Origin: Diorhabda sublineata
Taxonomy: Eukaryota > Arthropoda > Insecta > Coleoptera > Chrysomelidae
Direction: 5' to 3'
DNA length: 64,000 nt
NCBI RefSeq assembly: GCF_026230105.1
Contig: NC_079474.1
Span: 8,318,187-8,382,186, forward strand
Of the stretch, positions 25,736-38,329 are shown one piece after another; the first letter of the stretch is position 1; the number at the start of each line of letters is the position of its first letter. The translations under genes and the position numbers were made by a program. The notes below the pieces were generated by a model. That model had not been told where the DNA came from. It searched no databases and was given only the letters and a program-made list of their open reading frames with translations.

Positions 25736-26297
25736 AGCTTAATTAAGAATTTCTATTTGAATTTGATTTATTGTATAGGGTTGTAGAAAAAATAATATAT
25801 GCAACTGCGCATAAAGTTTCTCTCTCCACTCACGGGCAACTTTCCCATTCGTGGAAAAAGTACCATTTCATGCATTTTTTGCATAAATCACAATTTGTCA
25901 GAAAATTACAAAATTTCAAGCTGTTATTAGTTTAATGAATTTTTCCCGTTGGCTGTATATGAATCATATAGGAAGTATCTACAGATAGATTTAACAACAA
26001 ATTGGATTCCTAATAGATAATTGCTGAACAAACTCAAAAATATATGGAATTACACAGATTATATCCACATCACTGAACTATAATCATTCAGGAAAATTTT
26101 GTCGTCAATTTCTTTTGCTTTAGATTATTCTCATTATCCAAACATCACGATTCGAATCTATTCTTAGTCGGACTGAAATATAAATCGCAATGAACTTTAC
26201 AATTCACAGTCATTTCCAAGAAATGGAAGTAACGAACCATTTGGACACCGAACTTTATATGAAATGAACATGTTTCAAACTCTTTGCATCACTTTCC
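25303..26297. repeat. Second inverted repeat overlapping the first
   Basis: 25303-25436 recurs reversed at 26196-26297. Shared blocks are TGATGNAAAGAGTTTGNAAC, AAAGTT-GG-GTCCAA-NGGTTCGTA and GAAATGACTGTGAATT. The left arm lies inside the loop of the 24466-25735 repeat. Confidence 0.55.
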
Positions 26298-26842
26298 CAA
26301 AGTCTGGCCTCTACGTTGTTATTCTGGTACATTCTATTGACAAGTGTTTCAGTTTCACTTTCATTCCATAAACGGTTTAAAAATAAATGAATTTTTAGAT
26401 CCGAATAACTTTAGGTTGCTAAAACTAGGTATAGTATAAGAAGCCCTTTTTATCTCCATAGGCACCTATAGTAATTCCTCGTCGTTTTGTATTCCAAACA
26501 AAAAAACAGCTTTCATAGGGATAGGTGGAAATTGAAAAATATGTGTGGGGGATTGAGAATTACATGATAGTGGATAGGTCAAAAAAAATCATGGTATGGA
26601 AAATAATAATTCAAGAGCGTAAACCATTAGCCAGAGACAGGATTCAGGATAAAGATATTGATAATAAAAGAGGAGGAATAGAAATTTTGAAACAATATCG
26701 ATAAACTTAAATTCGTAGCATTATAAATAAGAAATCTATGCATGGAGTGGTATATGCATTGTGCCATTTATATCATATTAATTTTCATAAAACTGTCCGT
26801 ACAAATAATTTTCAAAACGATTATCTGTCTTTTATGTTTAAG

Positions 26843-27074
26843 GTCAAACTGGTATCATAATCCACATTTTAGAGGCACATATTCATTTAGTTCTATAAAT
26901 TCAACCGGTGAAGATGTGAAAAATTTGATGGCTCCCATCAAAAACGCAGAAGGTTGTCCGATTATATTATTTGCTGGAGAAGCAACGAGTCCTCTACACC
27001 ACTCTAGTGCTCACGGTGCAGTTGAATCTGGATTTAGAGAAGCAGAGAGACTAATCAACATATACAAAAATTAG
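26843..27074 (+). CDS. Polyamine oxidase-like copy 2, exon 4 (last)
   Basis: After acceptor TTTATGTTTAAG the exon reads SNWYHNPHFRGTYSFSS and IILFAGEATSPLHHSSAHGA, the C-terminal FAD signature, then VESGFREAERLINIYKN and TAG. There is no peroxisomal targeting tripeptide. It has 232 nt, the same as copy 1. The in-frame ATG at 26742 is intronic. The poly(A) signal AATAAA follows 9 nt after the stop. Confidence 0.9.
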
Positions 27075-27083
27075 TATCATAAC

Positions 27084-27089
27084 AATAAA
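27084..27089 (+). terminator. Poly(A) signal of copy 2
   Basis: AATAAA 9 nt after the TAG stop of exon 4, followed by T-rich sequence. Confidence 0.6.
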
Positions 27090-27194
27090 TGAAATTCAAA
27101 AGAATTTTTCGTTTTTTATTTCGACTTTATAGTTAGTTATATTGATACAATAGTTTTATCAATGAAAACCGATGGTTACTACTCAAGTCTTGAG

Positions 27195-27445
27195 ATATGG
27201 CAATGCTGATGTAAATATGTCAAATCTTACACTCCCATCATAAAGTTTGACATTCCAAATAGTCAACGTACTTCCAACTTGTTGTCATACGAGTTGTATT
27301 TGAGTTGTTTACAGATACTGAAACATTCATTTTGGTAAAAAAAAATTCAATTGCGAACATTTTCGTTTATATATTTTCTATGACTTGAAAAAGCGTCAAC
27401 AACATGCTCTTGATAAACATGAAGGATAAAGTATAGTAAGAATAT
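27195..27445 (+). mobile_element. Mariner (SETMAR-like) 5' end relic downstream of copy 2
   Basis: The sequence from 27216 (ATGTCAAATCTTACACTCCC...) matches the mariner 5' ends at 7915 and, on the other strand, near 58330. The start of the transposase is badly decayed (reads like ...ANIFVYIFYDLKKRQQ). Confidence 0.6.
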
Positions 27446-27449
27446 ATTA

Positions 27450-30400
27450 GATCAGTTAAAAAACTAAGTTCTACTGTAGAAATTGTAATAAATATCTAGT
27501 TTGAATCACACTTGTTTTTTATGTGAAAACTCTAGAGAAAAGGCGGATGCAAATGAATTTGATTATGAAAACAGCTAATTTTTGACACACTTTGGTTTTT
27601 AATTTTTCTTTTCCTGTCTTCTGTGTTAAATTTGTTTTATTGTATTTTTTTTGTTTGTACGTATTTCATATTAAATATGTCTACCAGAAATATGTTTATT
27701 GATCACCCAATACACTTGGAAATTGATTATTACGCATAATTGGTAAAAAACAGAGCACAACTACTTCAAGGTTGGAATAATACTCTCAGTGATATGGCTA
27801 CAAATTTTGAGATTCGCGTCTTTCATTGTTACAACCTTCAGATGTTACGGTAAAATCAATATTCCTCTCAATTCTTAGAAAGTTACATCTCATCGCCAAT
27901 AGAAAAGGATTTTTTCTCAATTTCCTTATTCATTCAGCAACAATAATGACAATGATATACATAAACAATCACTGAGCAAATATCTAATTTATTGCAATGG
28001 TGGATTCCGCTGTAATGTAAACAGATATGATAACACCAAACCTGTGTCAGTAAATGGATCATCGATAAGTCAGTAAGTGCCAAGTGAGGGTATTTCACCA
28101 AGCTATTGGTGATGAAAACGCAGTTTTTCATTGAGGAGTTTGCAGCAGAGATCTCATTGCCTGAATTTTTGCAGTTACTTTGATAATTATATCCCTTAAA
28201 TACTCTTCTCAATCTTTACACACAATCTTTTGTCACTATAACGATAACTGGGTATTTTTCAATTAGAATATTCCATTATTGAGGCAGAGGGAAAGTTCTG
28301 TCTTGGATCCATTTAATGACAATGATCTTCATAAAAAAACGAAACACAAAAATAAAATAATTCCTTCTTATTCAATTTTTGTTCTTCTCTTTTATATCTA
28401 TGGTTAAAAATCATCTTATCACGCGCCCTTGCCATGTTAACATAAGATTCCACTAACAAATAAGTTCCTTTGAATTTCATATATTTTCTTCTCACTGTAC
28501 GTAATAATCTATACCACGTTCAAGGTTTCAAATTGTTAATATAAATCATATTCTTATTTTTAAGAAGGCAACATTGTATGCTCAGAAAAATCGAAGTTTC
28601 ATTACAATATAGAAATAATGTTGTCAAGCAGAAACAGTTTCCATTCACCTTAATACTAACCATCTTGAGACGAAACCAAGTTTCTCTATCTTATTGTATT
28701 TCAACTTATCTTTATTTGTCTGTGGATTATGTCTGGAAAAGCTCCGTATCAAGAAATTGTATTACGGAAATAGTATGAACCGACATCTGAAGGGCGTATT
28801 GTGCCAACTTGAAACGGGAAAAATCGGAGGCAAGTGTGATTCTTTACAGAGATTCTGATCCGAATACTAAAATGTTGAGTTAAATGTGAAGAAAAATATT
28901 GCACCCATGTAAGTTATTGACGTTGACTGATTATGAAGATGGTAGAAACCTCACTCTTCTATGTTTATAGATCTCGTAAACTGGTATTCTCGATTTTACT
29001 TGAAAAATAATATAAATAATTGGATGAATTTATATAAATGAAAGTTTGTTACGAAACAATTTACTACATGAAAATGGTTTCTCATATAAAAAACTACAGA
29101 TTTACACAAATATTATAATAGATCCACTAAAGGTATCAACAGAACACAAAATTCAGTACTGCAAGAGCACAGTAACAAGGATGACAAGTCACTTACTAAT
29201 ATGTATAGCGGTGAGATCTGCTACACATGTGCTAGAAAATATACTATAAGAAGTTCAAATAAAAGAATTTCTGTTGAATTTTAGGAATAAAATAAAAAAC
29301 TCTGGAGCAATATAATCTGGCAAATATTATGCACTATCCCATTATTTCGATAAAAACAACATCAGCTGTGTGCGAGGACGAGAATTGTCGTTAAGAAAAA
29401 TCATAAACTTCGTTGTTTCTATCAGTGTCGGATTCTTTGTATCTTGAAGAGACGTTGGTTAATTTCAATATACATTATAGCATTTATTTTCATCGTTTTC
29501 GAAAGTGGAAGTTCCTTGAGTTAATTTGAATATCAAATAAGTGGATTGGTATTGTTAATAAGCTTGATTTTTCTGAGAACATCTGATTTGCTCTTTTAGA
29601 GTCGTAACTGAGGAAGGAGACTGTTTTTTATACATATTAGAAAATTCATTGCCTAAAATTAACATTATAAGTGCAAGTCAGAGATTGTGTTGTCATCGGT
29701 TTCATATTGAAACAATCGAAGTCTTCGCTGGTCAAGTACAATTATTGATGCCAGAAGATTCTATTTCTTTGAAAAAAATTGAAGATATAGTCCTCCTCCA
29801 ATGAGCCTCTACACTAACTTTTTTAGTTTGATTCTAGTATCATAGGCAGGTTTATTAGCCAATTAGGTATCTGAATCGCGACTTAGATTAGCTACAAATA
29901 AGCTCTTGGGATTGTCACTCGTTCAAAAAAAGCAAATAGTGGAGAAAATTTCTACGTACTATTGATAAAAAGTACATTTCTGGTTAGCAAGGTAAGGTTA
30001 GGAAAGGTAATTTCTGCGAACAAGACGAATTTATCTTTCCCGTATCGTCACAGTAGACATGCGGTTATGAAATTAAATAAAATGCTAGTCTTCTTACCTA
30101 CTATCGAAACAGTGGAAAATTCGTATTCTACGTTACCAGTTCTTAAATTTATCAATTCACAGCCTCCACAAGTACAAGAAGCCCTCATTAACAATGCAAC
30201 CTGAATATTTCCGGAATTTAAACCTCAAACTGTTTAAAAGGTTATGAAATATTATTTCAGCTTTTTTGATCAAATAGTCTTCATCATGTATATTTTTTCA
30301 AATACTTCATCGACTACGTATTTTTTTCACTTACTCTTCAGGCAAAAATTGAGCTCACTATATTTTCCAATATATTTATTGGCTGGATCACTGAATTGTT

Positions 30401-30555
30401 ACACTACTCGTGAGTGGGAATTTGAATGAATTCTTCAATAAACTAAATCGACTATTTACAAGATACACTTTCATGCCCAATTGACACTTGTTAGTTTTCA
30501 ATTTACTGTTGCTCTGATCGCATTACCTTATATTTGACTGGCTATTTCTCTAACT
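27450..30555. other. Intergenic DNA, nothing recognised
   Basis: AT-rich; several frames of 60-90 codons on both strands lack motifs, and no splice-consistent gene could be built from them. Confidence 0.4.
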
Positions 30556-30559
30556 CTTT

Positions 30560-31720
30560 CTACAGACTCCTGAAATACCGACTCTATTTTTGCTTGTAGT
30601 TAACTACGCGAATATTCGCAACATTGACCTCCCCTTACATCTGTTATTCCCGTATTCAGTTCAGGTTCAGTATTCTTGTCACCATAATAAGCTAGTCGCT
30701 CCAAGTAGACAACTTCAAATCTTTTTTTTTTCTCGGGATATTTCTTTATTCTATACACCACATCATTTATACTAGTTATCACCTGGTTTGGTCCTTACCA
30801 CTTTGATTGCAGTTCTTGCGATGTGGATTAAAAAATAACACTATAGTACTCTCATGAAAACATTGTCCTCTTCCTTTTCGCGTGAACATAGGCTAAGTGA
30901 AAGTTCGACATTTGTGTACCTTATTATGCCTTTGTCTAATGTGAACCCGTGTTTTACCATGAAGTTACCCAATTCCCAGGATTACTTCTTCTATAAGATC
31001 AGCAAAAATGTACGATGTCAAACTCAAGGTTTTTTCAACATTAGTTTTCTCTTTTACCTTTGCGTTAATGTCTATTGCTATACGAAATCTCACACTCTCT
31101 TTCTCAATAGATCACTTCTGTCACACTGTAACAATTACCATCTATTATTCCATCTATAGTCAGACCATTGTTTTGCTGCTCACTTCGATAAATGGAGATT
31201 TGGGAGCGATGAGTGATTTCCAGTCGTACTTTGCTTTACGGGTACTTTCCCTTCTCTTTTTTGTGTTAGTGAGGAAATCATTTTCTGCACCATCTCTAAC
31301 TGCACAAACTCGTTGCACTCTCGGATTAGGCCTACACCGGGTTCTTGCTCTTCATTTGTCTGAGCAAAACTAATTGTCTCTGCTAATGTTGCTTTTGGAG
31401 ATGCTAATACGGCCATCTTAGTTTTCGAATCGCGAATTCCATCGTTAGACGCTCGTATTTTGGATCGTTCTACTGCTTCCATTTTTGTGATTGTGACTAA
31501 ATCTCAACTCCAACGCATTCACTAAACAATTATAATTTTGTCGTTTATTTATTATTTTTGTTGCTGTAGTTTTAAAGGTTGGTGGCTTTAATTTAATGCT
31601 AATTGGTACCGTAGTAACTGGATCTCTTTGTAGATTGTCCTTCAAGCTATCAACTTCTTTTCAGATGTTTGTTAAGCTATCGACTATTTTCAAGATGAGT
31701 TTTTCTTGTGTTCCAGCATA
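30560..31720 (-). mobile_element. Internally deleted Ty3/gypsy-like retrotransposon relic
   Basis: Reading the minus strand from 31645, NCLVNALELRFSHNHK and, in the next frame, ASPKATLAETISFAQTNEE resemble the Gag core of gypsy elements. Near 31140 the spacing C-x2-x-x4-x-x4-C with EREC looks like a decayed zinc knuckle (two ligands lost). Then protease, reverse transcriptase and the integrase core are absent, and 30782-30600 encodes INDVVYRIKKYPEKKKRFEV then VYLERLAYYG, the integrase C-terminal block. LTRs were not identified. Confidence 0.6.
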
Positions 31721-31724
31721 GTTC

Positions 31725-33340
31725 GTTTGATTCTTGAACGTTAAAAAAATTTCTTGAATATTTTTTGTAAACTTACCCAAAAGCTTTTCTTTCCACTGCG
31801 CTGTTCAACTTAACTACTATTTTCAATTTTCCAGAGTATTCCCTTCATTAAACTTGTTTGGTTTGTAACGCTGGTAGTTTGCTGGACAATGCTTAATGAA
31901 TTTTGGTGATCAATTTCAAACGAACTATACATCTAAATCTGTCTAAATCTAGAACTTTTTAAGAGTATTCAAATTTGTATTCCAGTAATCCAGTCGAACT
32001 TTGAATCTAAAATTACTCCTTTGAGATCACAGTAAGACCGGTGGAAGTCTTGTGACTCAATGTACAATTTATGAAAGACAAAGTTTTAACACATTATCTT
32101 CTACTATCAATATAAATCAAACATAATAAACTTAGATCGATTATCTTCTTCACAAGACCAACAAGTAATAGTTTATTTGAAATGAGAGTTATAATGTGAT
32201 TGAATTTATTTTCTCAGATGACTTCATGACTAACCCTCAAAGAGAGTATTCCATTTGGATTATTATGAGAAGAATTTATTATTCTGAAACCATGAAATGA
32301 AACTTCACACATTCTAGGATATTGAAGGAGAAAGTAGCAGCCTGAGATGTATCTTTAAAACTAATAAATAACATCTTATGGAATAAAATTTATCGGTGTT
32401 TATAACAGAAAATTATCATACACTTTTTTACACTTATTGCACCTACGAAAAAGATATCTATTCAATTTATAATAATTTGTATTTTTATAATATTGAATCC
32501 AGCACTGTACAATTACAGTCGAGTATTAGTTGAGCCTAGCTTTTACTTTCCAGTGAATTTTGGTTTCAACAGCGCACATTTAATACCCAACCAATATTTT
32601 CTGTCGACTTAAAATATCTCAAATGGTTACATAAATGGAGCGTATACAAATATTTGATCCTATTTTTCTAGATTTTTAAAACTGGAACGAAAAGCTATCG
32701 ACAAGTAACTGACGTTTCTAGTGAATGCCCGAGATACCCTATTGATTGATCGATGGTTGCTGCCGACTGTTTATTGCAATACTCGTATATAGAACTAATC
32801 CCATCTCCACTAGTTTCGGAACTTCGGAGTTATTTACAGTAGAATGATTGACAATCTTCTGGTTTACAAACCACATGATTGTTTTCCAGAGAGGCTATTA
32901 AATCCTGATGATGCCGAACTACGAAGATATTGCAATATTGACTGGGTTACTGAATAACTATTATCAAAATGTCCGATCCAGAGGCGATTAGCATAGAATA
33001 AATTTTTATTGCAAAGTTACAGTGCTAAATTGAAAAACTATTTCATCATATTAATATTTCTCGTGTGGTTAGAGAAGTAAAAGTACTGTGTTATTTTCCA
33101 CTTTTATATTATCACAAAACTGGTACAAGAAAATTCTATATATAACAACAAATATTGATTTTCAAGTGCAAAAACAAGTGAACAAGTAGTAACCCTCAAA
33201 CTATGTTGTCAACTTAATTGTGCTACTAAATGTATCAAGTCTGTATCTTTTAACCCGTTGTAAATGGTTTTGAAAGAATTTATCTGCTTTGTAACAATTG
33301 GGTAACGCTGATTTCAATTCCTCTTCTACTCTTCTATTTA
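31725..33340. other. Intergenic DNA, nothing recognised
   Basis: May include the LTR of the relic at 30560-31720, but I could not find a matching second copy by eye. Confidence 0.35.
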
Positions 33341-33345
33341 GGCGA

Positions 33346-34295
33346 CTGTCCGTATGTCCGTCTGTCCGTCTGTCCGTCTGTCCGTCTGTCCGTCTGTCCG
33401 TCTGTCCGTCTGTCCGTCTGTCCGTCTGTCCGTCTGTCCGTCTGTCCGTCTGTCCGTCTGTCCGTCTGTCCGTCTGTCCGTCTGTCCGTCTGTCCGTCTG
33501 TCCGTCTGTCCGTCTGTCCGTCTGTCCGTCTGTCCGTCTGTCCGTCTGTCCGTCTGTCCGTCTGTCCGTCTGTCCGTCTGTCCGTCTGTCCGTCTGTCCG
33601 TCTGTCCGTCTGTCCGTCTGTCCGTCTGTCCGTCTGTCCGTCTGTCCGTCTGTCCGTCTGTCCGTCTGTCCGTCTGTCCGTCTGTCCGTCTGTCCGTCTG
33701 TCCGTCTGTCCGTCTGTCCGTCTGTCCGTCTGTCCGTCTGTCCGTCTGTCCGTCTGTCCGTCTGTCCGTCTGTCCGTCTGTCCGTCTGTCCGTCTGTCCG
33801 TCTGTCCGTCTGTCCGTCTGTCCGTCTGTCCGTCTGTCCGTCTGTCCGTCTGTCCGTCTGTCCGTCTGTCCGTCTGTCCGTCTGTCCGTCTGTCCGTCTG
33901 TCCGTCTGTCCGTCTGTCCGTCTGTCCGTCTGTCCGTCTGTCCGTCTGTCCGTCTGTCCGTCTGTCCGTCTGTCCGTCTGTCCGTCTGTCCGTCTGTCCG
34001 TCTGTCCGTCTGTCCGTCTGTCCGTCTGTCCGTCTGTCCGTCTGTCCGTCTGTCCGTCTGTCCGTCTGTCCGTCTGTCCGTCTGTCCGTCTGTCCGTCTG
34101 TCCGTCTGTCCGTCTGTCCGTCTGTCCGTCTGTCCGTCTGTCCGTCTGTCCGTCTGTCCGTCTGTCCGTCTGTCCGTCTGTCCGTCTGTCCGTCTGTCCG
34201 TCTGTCCGTCTGTCCGTCTGTCCGTCTGTCCGTCTGTCCGTCTGTCCGTCTGTCCGTCTGTCCGTCTGTCCGTCTGTCCGTCTGTTCGTCTGTCC
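33346..34295. repeat. 8-bp tandem array (TCCGTCTG)n, about 118 units
   Basis: The unit TCCGTCTG repeats without a single visible change from 33355 to 34285; one variant unit at each edge (CCGTATG, GTTCGTC) marks decay at the borders. The plus strand has no A within the array. GC is 62.5 percent in surroundings of roughly 30 percent, with one CpG per unit. The long open frames on both strands (octapeptides such as SVCPSVRL and RRTDGQTD) arise because 24 nt holds three units and no stop codon; they are not genes. Confidence 0.97.
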
Positions 34296-34296
34296 C

Positions 34297-35875
34297 GGAA
34301 ACAACCACATGGAATATGAATAATAATCGCAACTGTCTACATATGAACATTTTCAAAATCTTTCATTGTTTTATATTATTATATATTATATGATTATTAT
34401 ATTATTATATGTTTTATTTTAACTTCATTTTAAGCAGTTGTATCATACATTGTCCGCTAGAAAGTGAGTTTCCATAGTTGGTTGTTAATTATGTTATATA
34501 TTGTAGTACCCAACCATTAAACATACCCAAATTAAACTATAGCATAAAGTCACTGTCTACTTAATTATATAAATTTTAATTGGCTCATAGAACTTAATTA
34601 TATGGGATATAACTTTCTGGTTCTCATTCTCTGGAGATTAAGTTTTTATCTATAATGATAATTGAGTACAAAGATGAATGAAATGGTTCTGTTAAATTCT
34701 GAATAAAGTTTGATAACGACAAAGTTTCATAAAATGGGAATTCTGTGTTGAAAAGAACATAGAAATGACATTAAGTAATTTTTTAATAGAAACTATAACT
34801 TTAAATTTACCAAAAATAATTTTGGTAAGTATGTTTTTATATGATTTGAGAACAATCGATTGTGATTGTGTAGTATATGACGAAGATAATAGAAATATAA
34901 GTGAAGATGTAAAAATTTCCAATATTTTTTCATTTTTATGAAGGTTCAATTGCTCTAATTAAATATTAATAAATAGAAACATACTGGATGTCGTAGTTAG
35001 GAAATGGAAAAACCATGAAAGTGAACTGAAATGATTCGAATAATATAACCTGAAAAATTTCGGGATCGGAGTAATGAAGAAATTAAGAAAATATTATTTA
35101 TATTATAGAAAACATCAGAAAACTAGCTGTAGCCCTCAACATCACAACCTCTAAGCAATTAGTAACAATTGAATAACAGTTATGATTCATTTGAGATATT
35201 TTTAAGATAAGACGATTGAGAAAAAATAGAGATTATTTGATATTGCTGAAAATAAATTTTGTAATCAGCAATCTGGTTGCAAGTGTGAACAGTGACTGAA
35301 AATAAGGTACCTATTTAAATAAAACAGTCAAAAAAATAAGTGAACAGTATTTATTATCGTAATTACAAGTGAATAATAGATATCAAGACGGTTTTGAGTG
35401 ATTAGCAAATAACAGTTGATGGAATAACGACAAAATAAATTAAGTTGTTGCCGGCTTGTATCCAAATCCTAGAAACTGTTGACACCCTCATAGTTTTTAT
35501 AACTGAAATGGAGAAAATAGAAATCAAATTGAAAGATATGCATAATAAATTATGGATAAAAATTTGCTATAAAAATAACAGGAGTATTAAAAAGGAAACA
35601 AGATTTCACAGATACAAGTTATGAAACAAGAGAAAATAATTGAACTAGAGAAATATAATATAAAATTTAAAAAAAAAAGGAATTTTGTGAAATACTGAGA
35701 TTTCAAAGGGAATATATAATTGGGTTGAAGAGAATTATCATAAAAAAATTTTAGAAGAAGAGAAATACATGCTAACTCTCGAAATGCAATTATAAACCTA
35801 AAAAGCTTACGTTAACTTAGTGGTTTGAGTCCTTGCCTTCCGAATACATTTTTGGATTATACAATAAATATCTGC
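34297..35875. other. AT-rich intergenic DNA
   Basis: Contains a short TTA/TAT-rich microsatellite at 34370-34410. The A-rich plus strand after 35000 may be the decayed 5' part of the LINE that follows, but no motif is clear. Confidence 0.35.
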
Positions 35876-35929
35876 TCAACCAACTCAGAGAAAGTGTGCG
35901 TTGGATAAGATATGATAGTGAAAATATCT

Positions 35930-36690
35930 GAAGGAGCATATGCTGACGATATAGTTTTCATTTCAGAAAACATCTACAGAAATACTTTGACATGTAAAAA
36001 TACACTAAAGCAATTTAATATGAGGATAAATTGCAGTTATAACACTTATATAAAAAACGTTAAACATAGAAAAAGAAGGATAAAGGATTAAAATGATGAG
36101 CACATTCAAAAACCTTGAAAAATGAATAGGGACTACTGGAAAGCTACCCGAAGAAATACACAACAGATTTAAAAATGCTTCAAAAACATATTAAGTAAAA
36201 ACATTTTTCCTATCAATGAAAAATAGTTCTCCAGAAATACGAACCTGAATGTTTACAAAGCAATTCATAGACCAATATTGATTTACGGATATGAAACATG
36301 GACTGTCACTAATAGACAAACAAGTGGAGTGCGAGTTGCATACATAATGAATTGTCTTAGGCCTGTGACAGGTGTAACAAATAAATATAGGTTAACAAAT
36401 TACCAAATACGACAAGATCTAGAAATGATGTCACATAAGGAATCCATTGAACAAAGACAGGTAAGTCGGTGGTGCCATTTACAATAAATCGAAAATTCAA
36501 GAATAGTGAAAAGTGGGATGAAAAATATCGCAAAAACAAAAAAGAAATAGAGACATGGGATAAAGTAATTGGTAATCTACTCGAAAGTAGGGCATTACAT
36601 GAAGAGAAGCAAACATTTGACAAAAGGCCATACATGATGTCGCTCTATATTTTACATATATTTAATGGTAAAAGGAAAATTGGGTGATCA
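35930..36690 (+). mobile_element. LINE reverse transcriptase C-terminal relic
   Basis: The plus strand reads GAYADDIVFISEN near 35936, the Y-A-D-D catalytic box, then LPEEIHNRFKNASK, SSPEIRT, VYKAIHRPILIYGYETWTVT and, at 36357-36470, LRPVTGVTNKYRLTNYQIRQ. This is the order of the thumb and C-terminal region of insect endonuclease-reverse transcriptase LINEs. Frames are interrupted; the fingers domain is missing. Confidence 0.8.
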
Positions 36691-36694
36691 GAAA

Positions 36695-38300
36695 CGGTCG
36701 ACTTTGAAGGTTTCATATTGCCGTTTTTTTTTCTAAAATTAAAAGTTGTCGTTGGAGTTTAATTCAATTTATACAAGTGGAATTTAAACTAGAGGTTTAG
36801 GACCCTTGAAACATAAATCGCGATATTTCTTGTTCATTTATTTTATAATAGGTTATTCCAATATTGGAAAGGTTACTTAGGCAACATCAATTACAGAACA
36901 CCCTTTACATTCTCAATTAATTAAATAGCACTCTTATTTTTCGAGTAGTACATAAAGATGTCTAGCTTTCCAGAATTATAGATTTTATAAAAAATGGTGT
37001 ATTTTTCTCATAATTAATGCTTCATCAAGGCACTTTATGTCAATTCTGGACAATAGGTATACTTGGAATATTAATTATTCAAGATAATAACTATCATGTA
37101 TGTAGATATTCTAGGCTGGTTCTGGAGCGGAAGTGTCGTTTACGGTTTACGTCGTAGTATCCTTATCACTACGTCTAACCGCAGGCGATAGCATTAACAT
37201 CGTAGTACCGGAATATGGAGTGTCTTGAAAAAAGTCGGCGTGAAAAAGTGATATACATACGTGTTTTGTAAGACGATAACGGCAACATCGGACTATCGAA
37301 ATACGGGGTGAAAAAGTCATATACGTACTTGTTTTATAAGGTGTTATCAAAACTTTATAGCAAATGGAAATATTGTTCTATTGATAAAATACGGCTAGCT
37401 ATCGAACATGCGACTGTGACAAGGAGGTTGAAATATAACTTTATTAATAATATAGATGGGTATCGAATAACGACATTATATAGATAAGGATATATGAGGT
37501 GCAGGAAACATTTTATGAGGTATTAAAGTTACACTAATGAGGAATGAGAGTTCATGAGTTTAGAGAAATAGGGGAAGGCTCAAACCTCTGTAACGGAGAA
37601 GCGAACCGTATTTTTTTACAGCACCATAGGAAATAATTCACTTGTATATGAGTACGACGGAAGGAAACAATTTTATGATTATAAATCAATTTTATTAACA
37701 GAGAAATACACAAATTTATATTTTTGCATTTTCGTCGATCCACGATTCTGCATTTAGACCAAGCCACTTGACATTTAGACATTTTTTTATATCAGAGACT
37801 CCAGTAATATTTTAATGCAAATGGACATGAGATACCTCAACTTGAACTTAATAAATAAATGTTCGAAGGTTCATTGTACATTATTACAGGATCATTAGTG
37901 TTATAATGAAATACACTAGATGCTATAATTTTACAACTCTTTGAAAATTTGGATGCAATTCCTTCATTATCTAATACATGAAATCCCTTATTCAATTTAG
38001 TCTTTTGACCTTTTTATATGGCTTTCATAGATATAGAAGCGATGATTTAACTATATCAATCGATAGATCATGGTTTGATTTTGAAAAAAAGTGGCCGGTT
38101 GATGGAATTATATTTACCTTTGATATCATTTGAAAAATTCTAATTGGAAGATCATGGCTATTTTTAGGACGATTTGCACTTGTTTGTTAATATTCAGGTA
38201 ATTCATGATCGTTTTTGAAGAATATGGGCATATTTTTTAACAGAAGTTCCCAGGATAGGTAACGCCCTTAATACTGATATTAGGACCAGGAACCTCCCTT
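36695..38300. other. Intergenic DNA with a short diverged direct repeat
   Basis: Two related copies of about 36 bp (GTGAAAAAGT-ATATAC-TAC-TGTTTT) lie at about 37240 and 37309. Nothing else was recognised. Confidence 0.4.
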
Positions 38301-38329
38301 CCATTTTGTTTTATAGGTTTCAAAATAAT

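Noticed and set aside
33346..34295. CRISPR-like array
   Set aside because: The units are contiguous 8-mers without spacers, in a eukaryotic context.
33201..34356. Long open frames of about 320-370 codons on both strands
   Set aside because: They are produced by the stop-free 8-bp array; frames read an octapeptide repeat, and none has unique coding sequence of any length.
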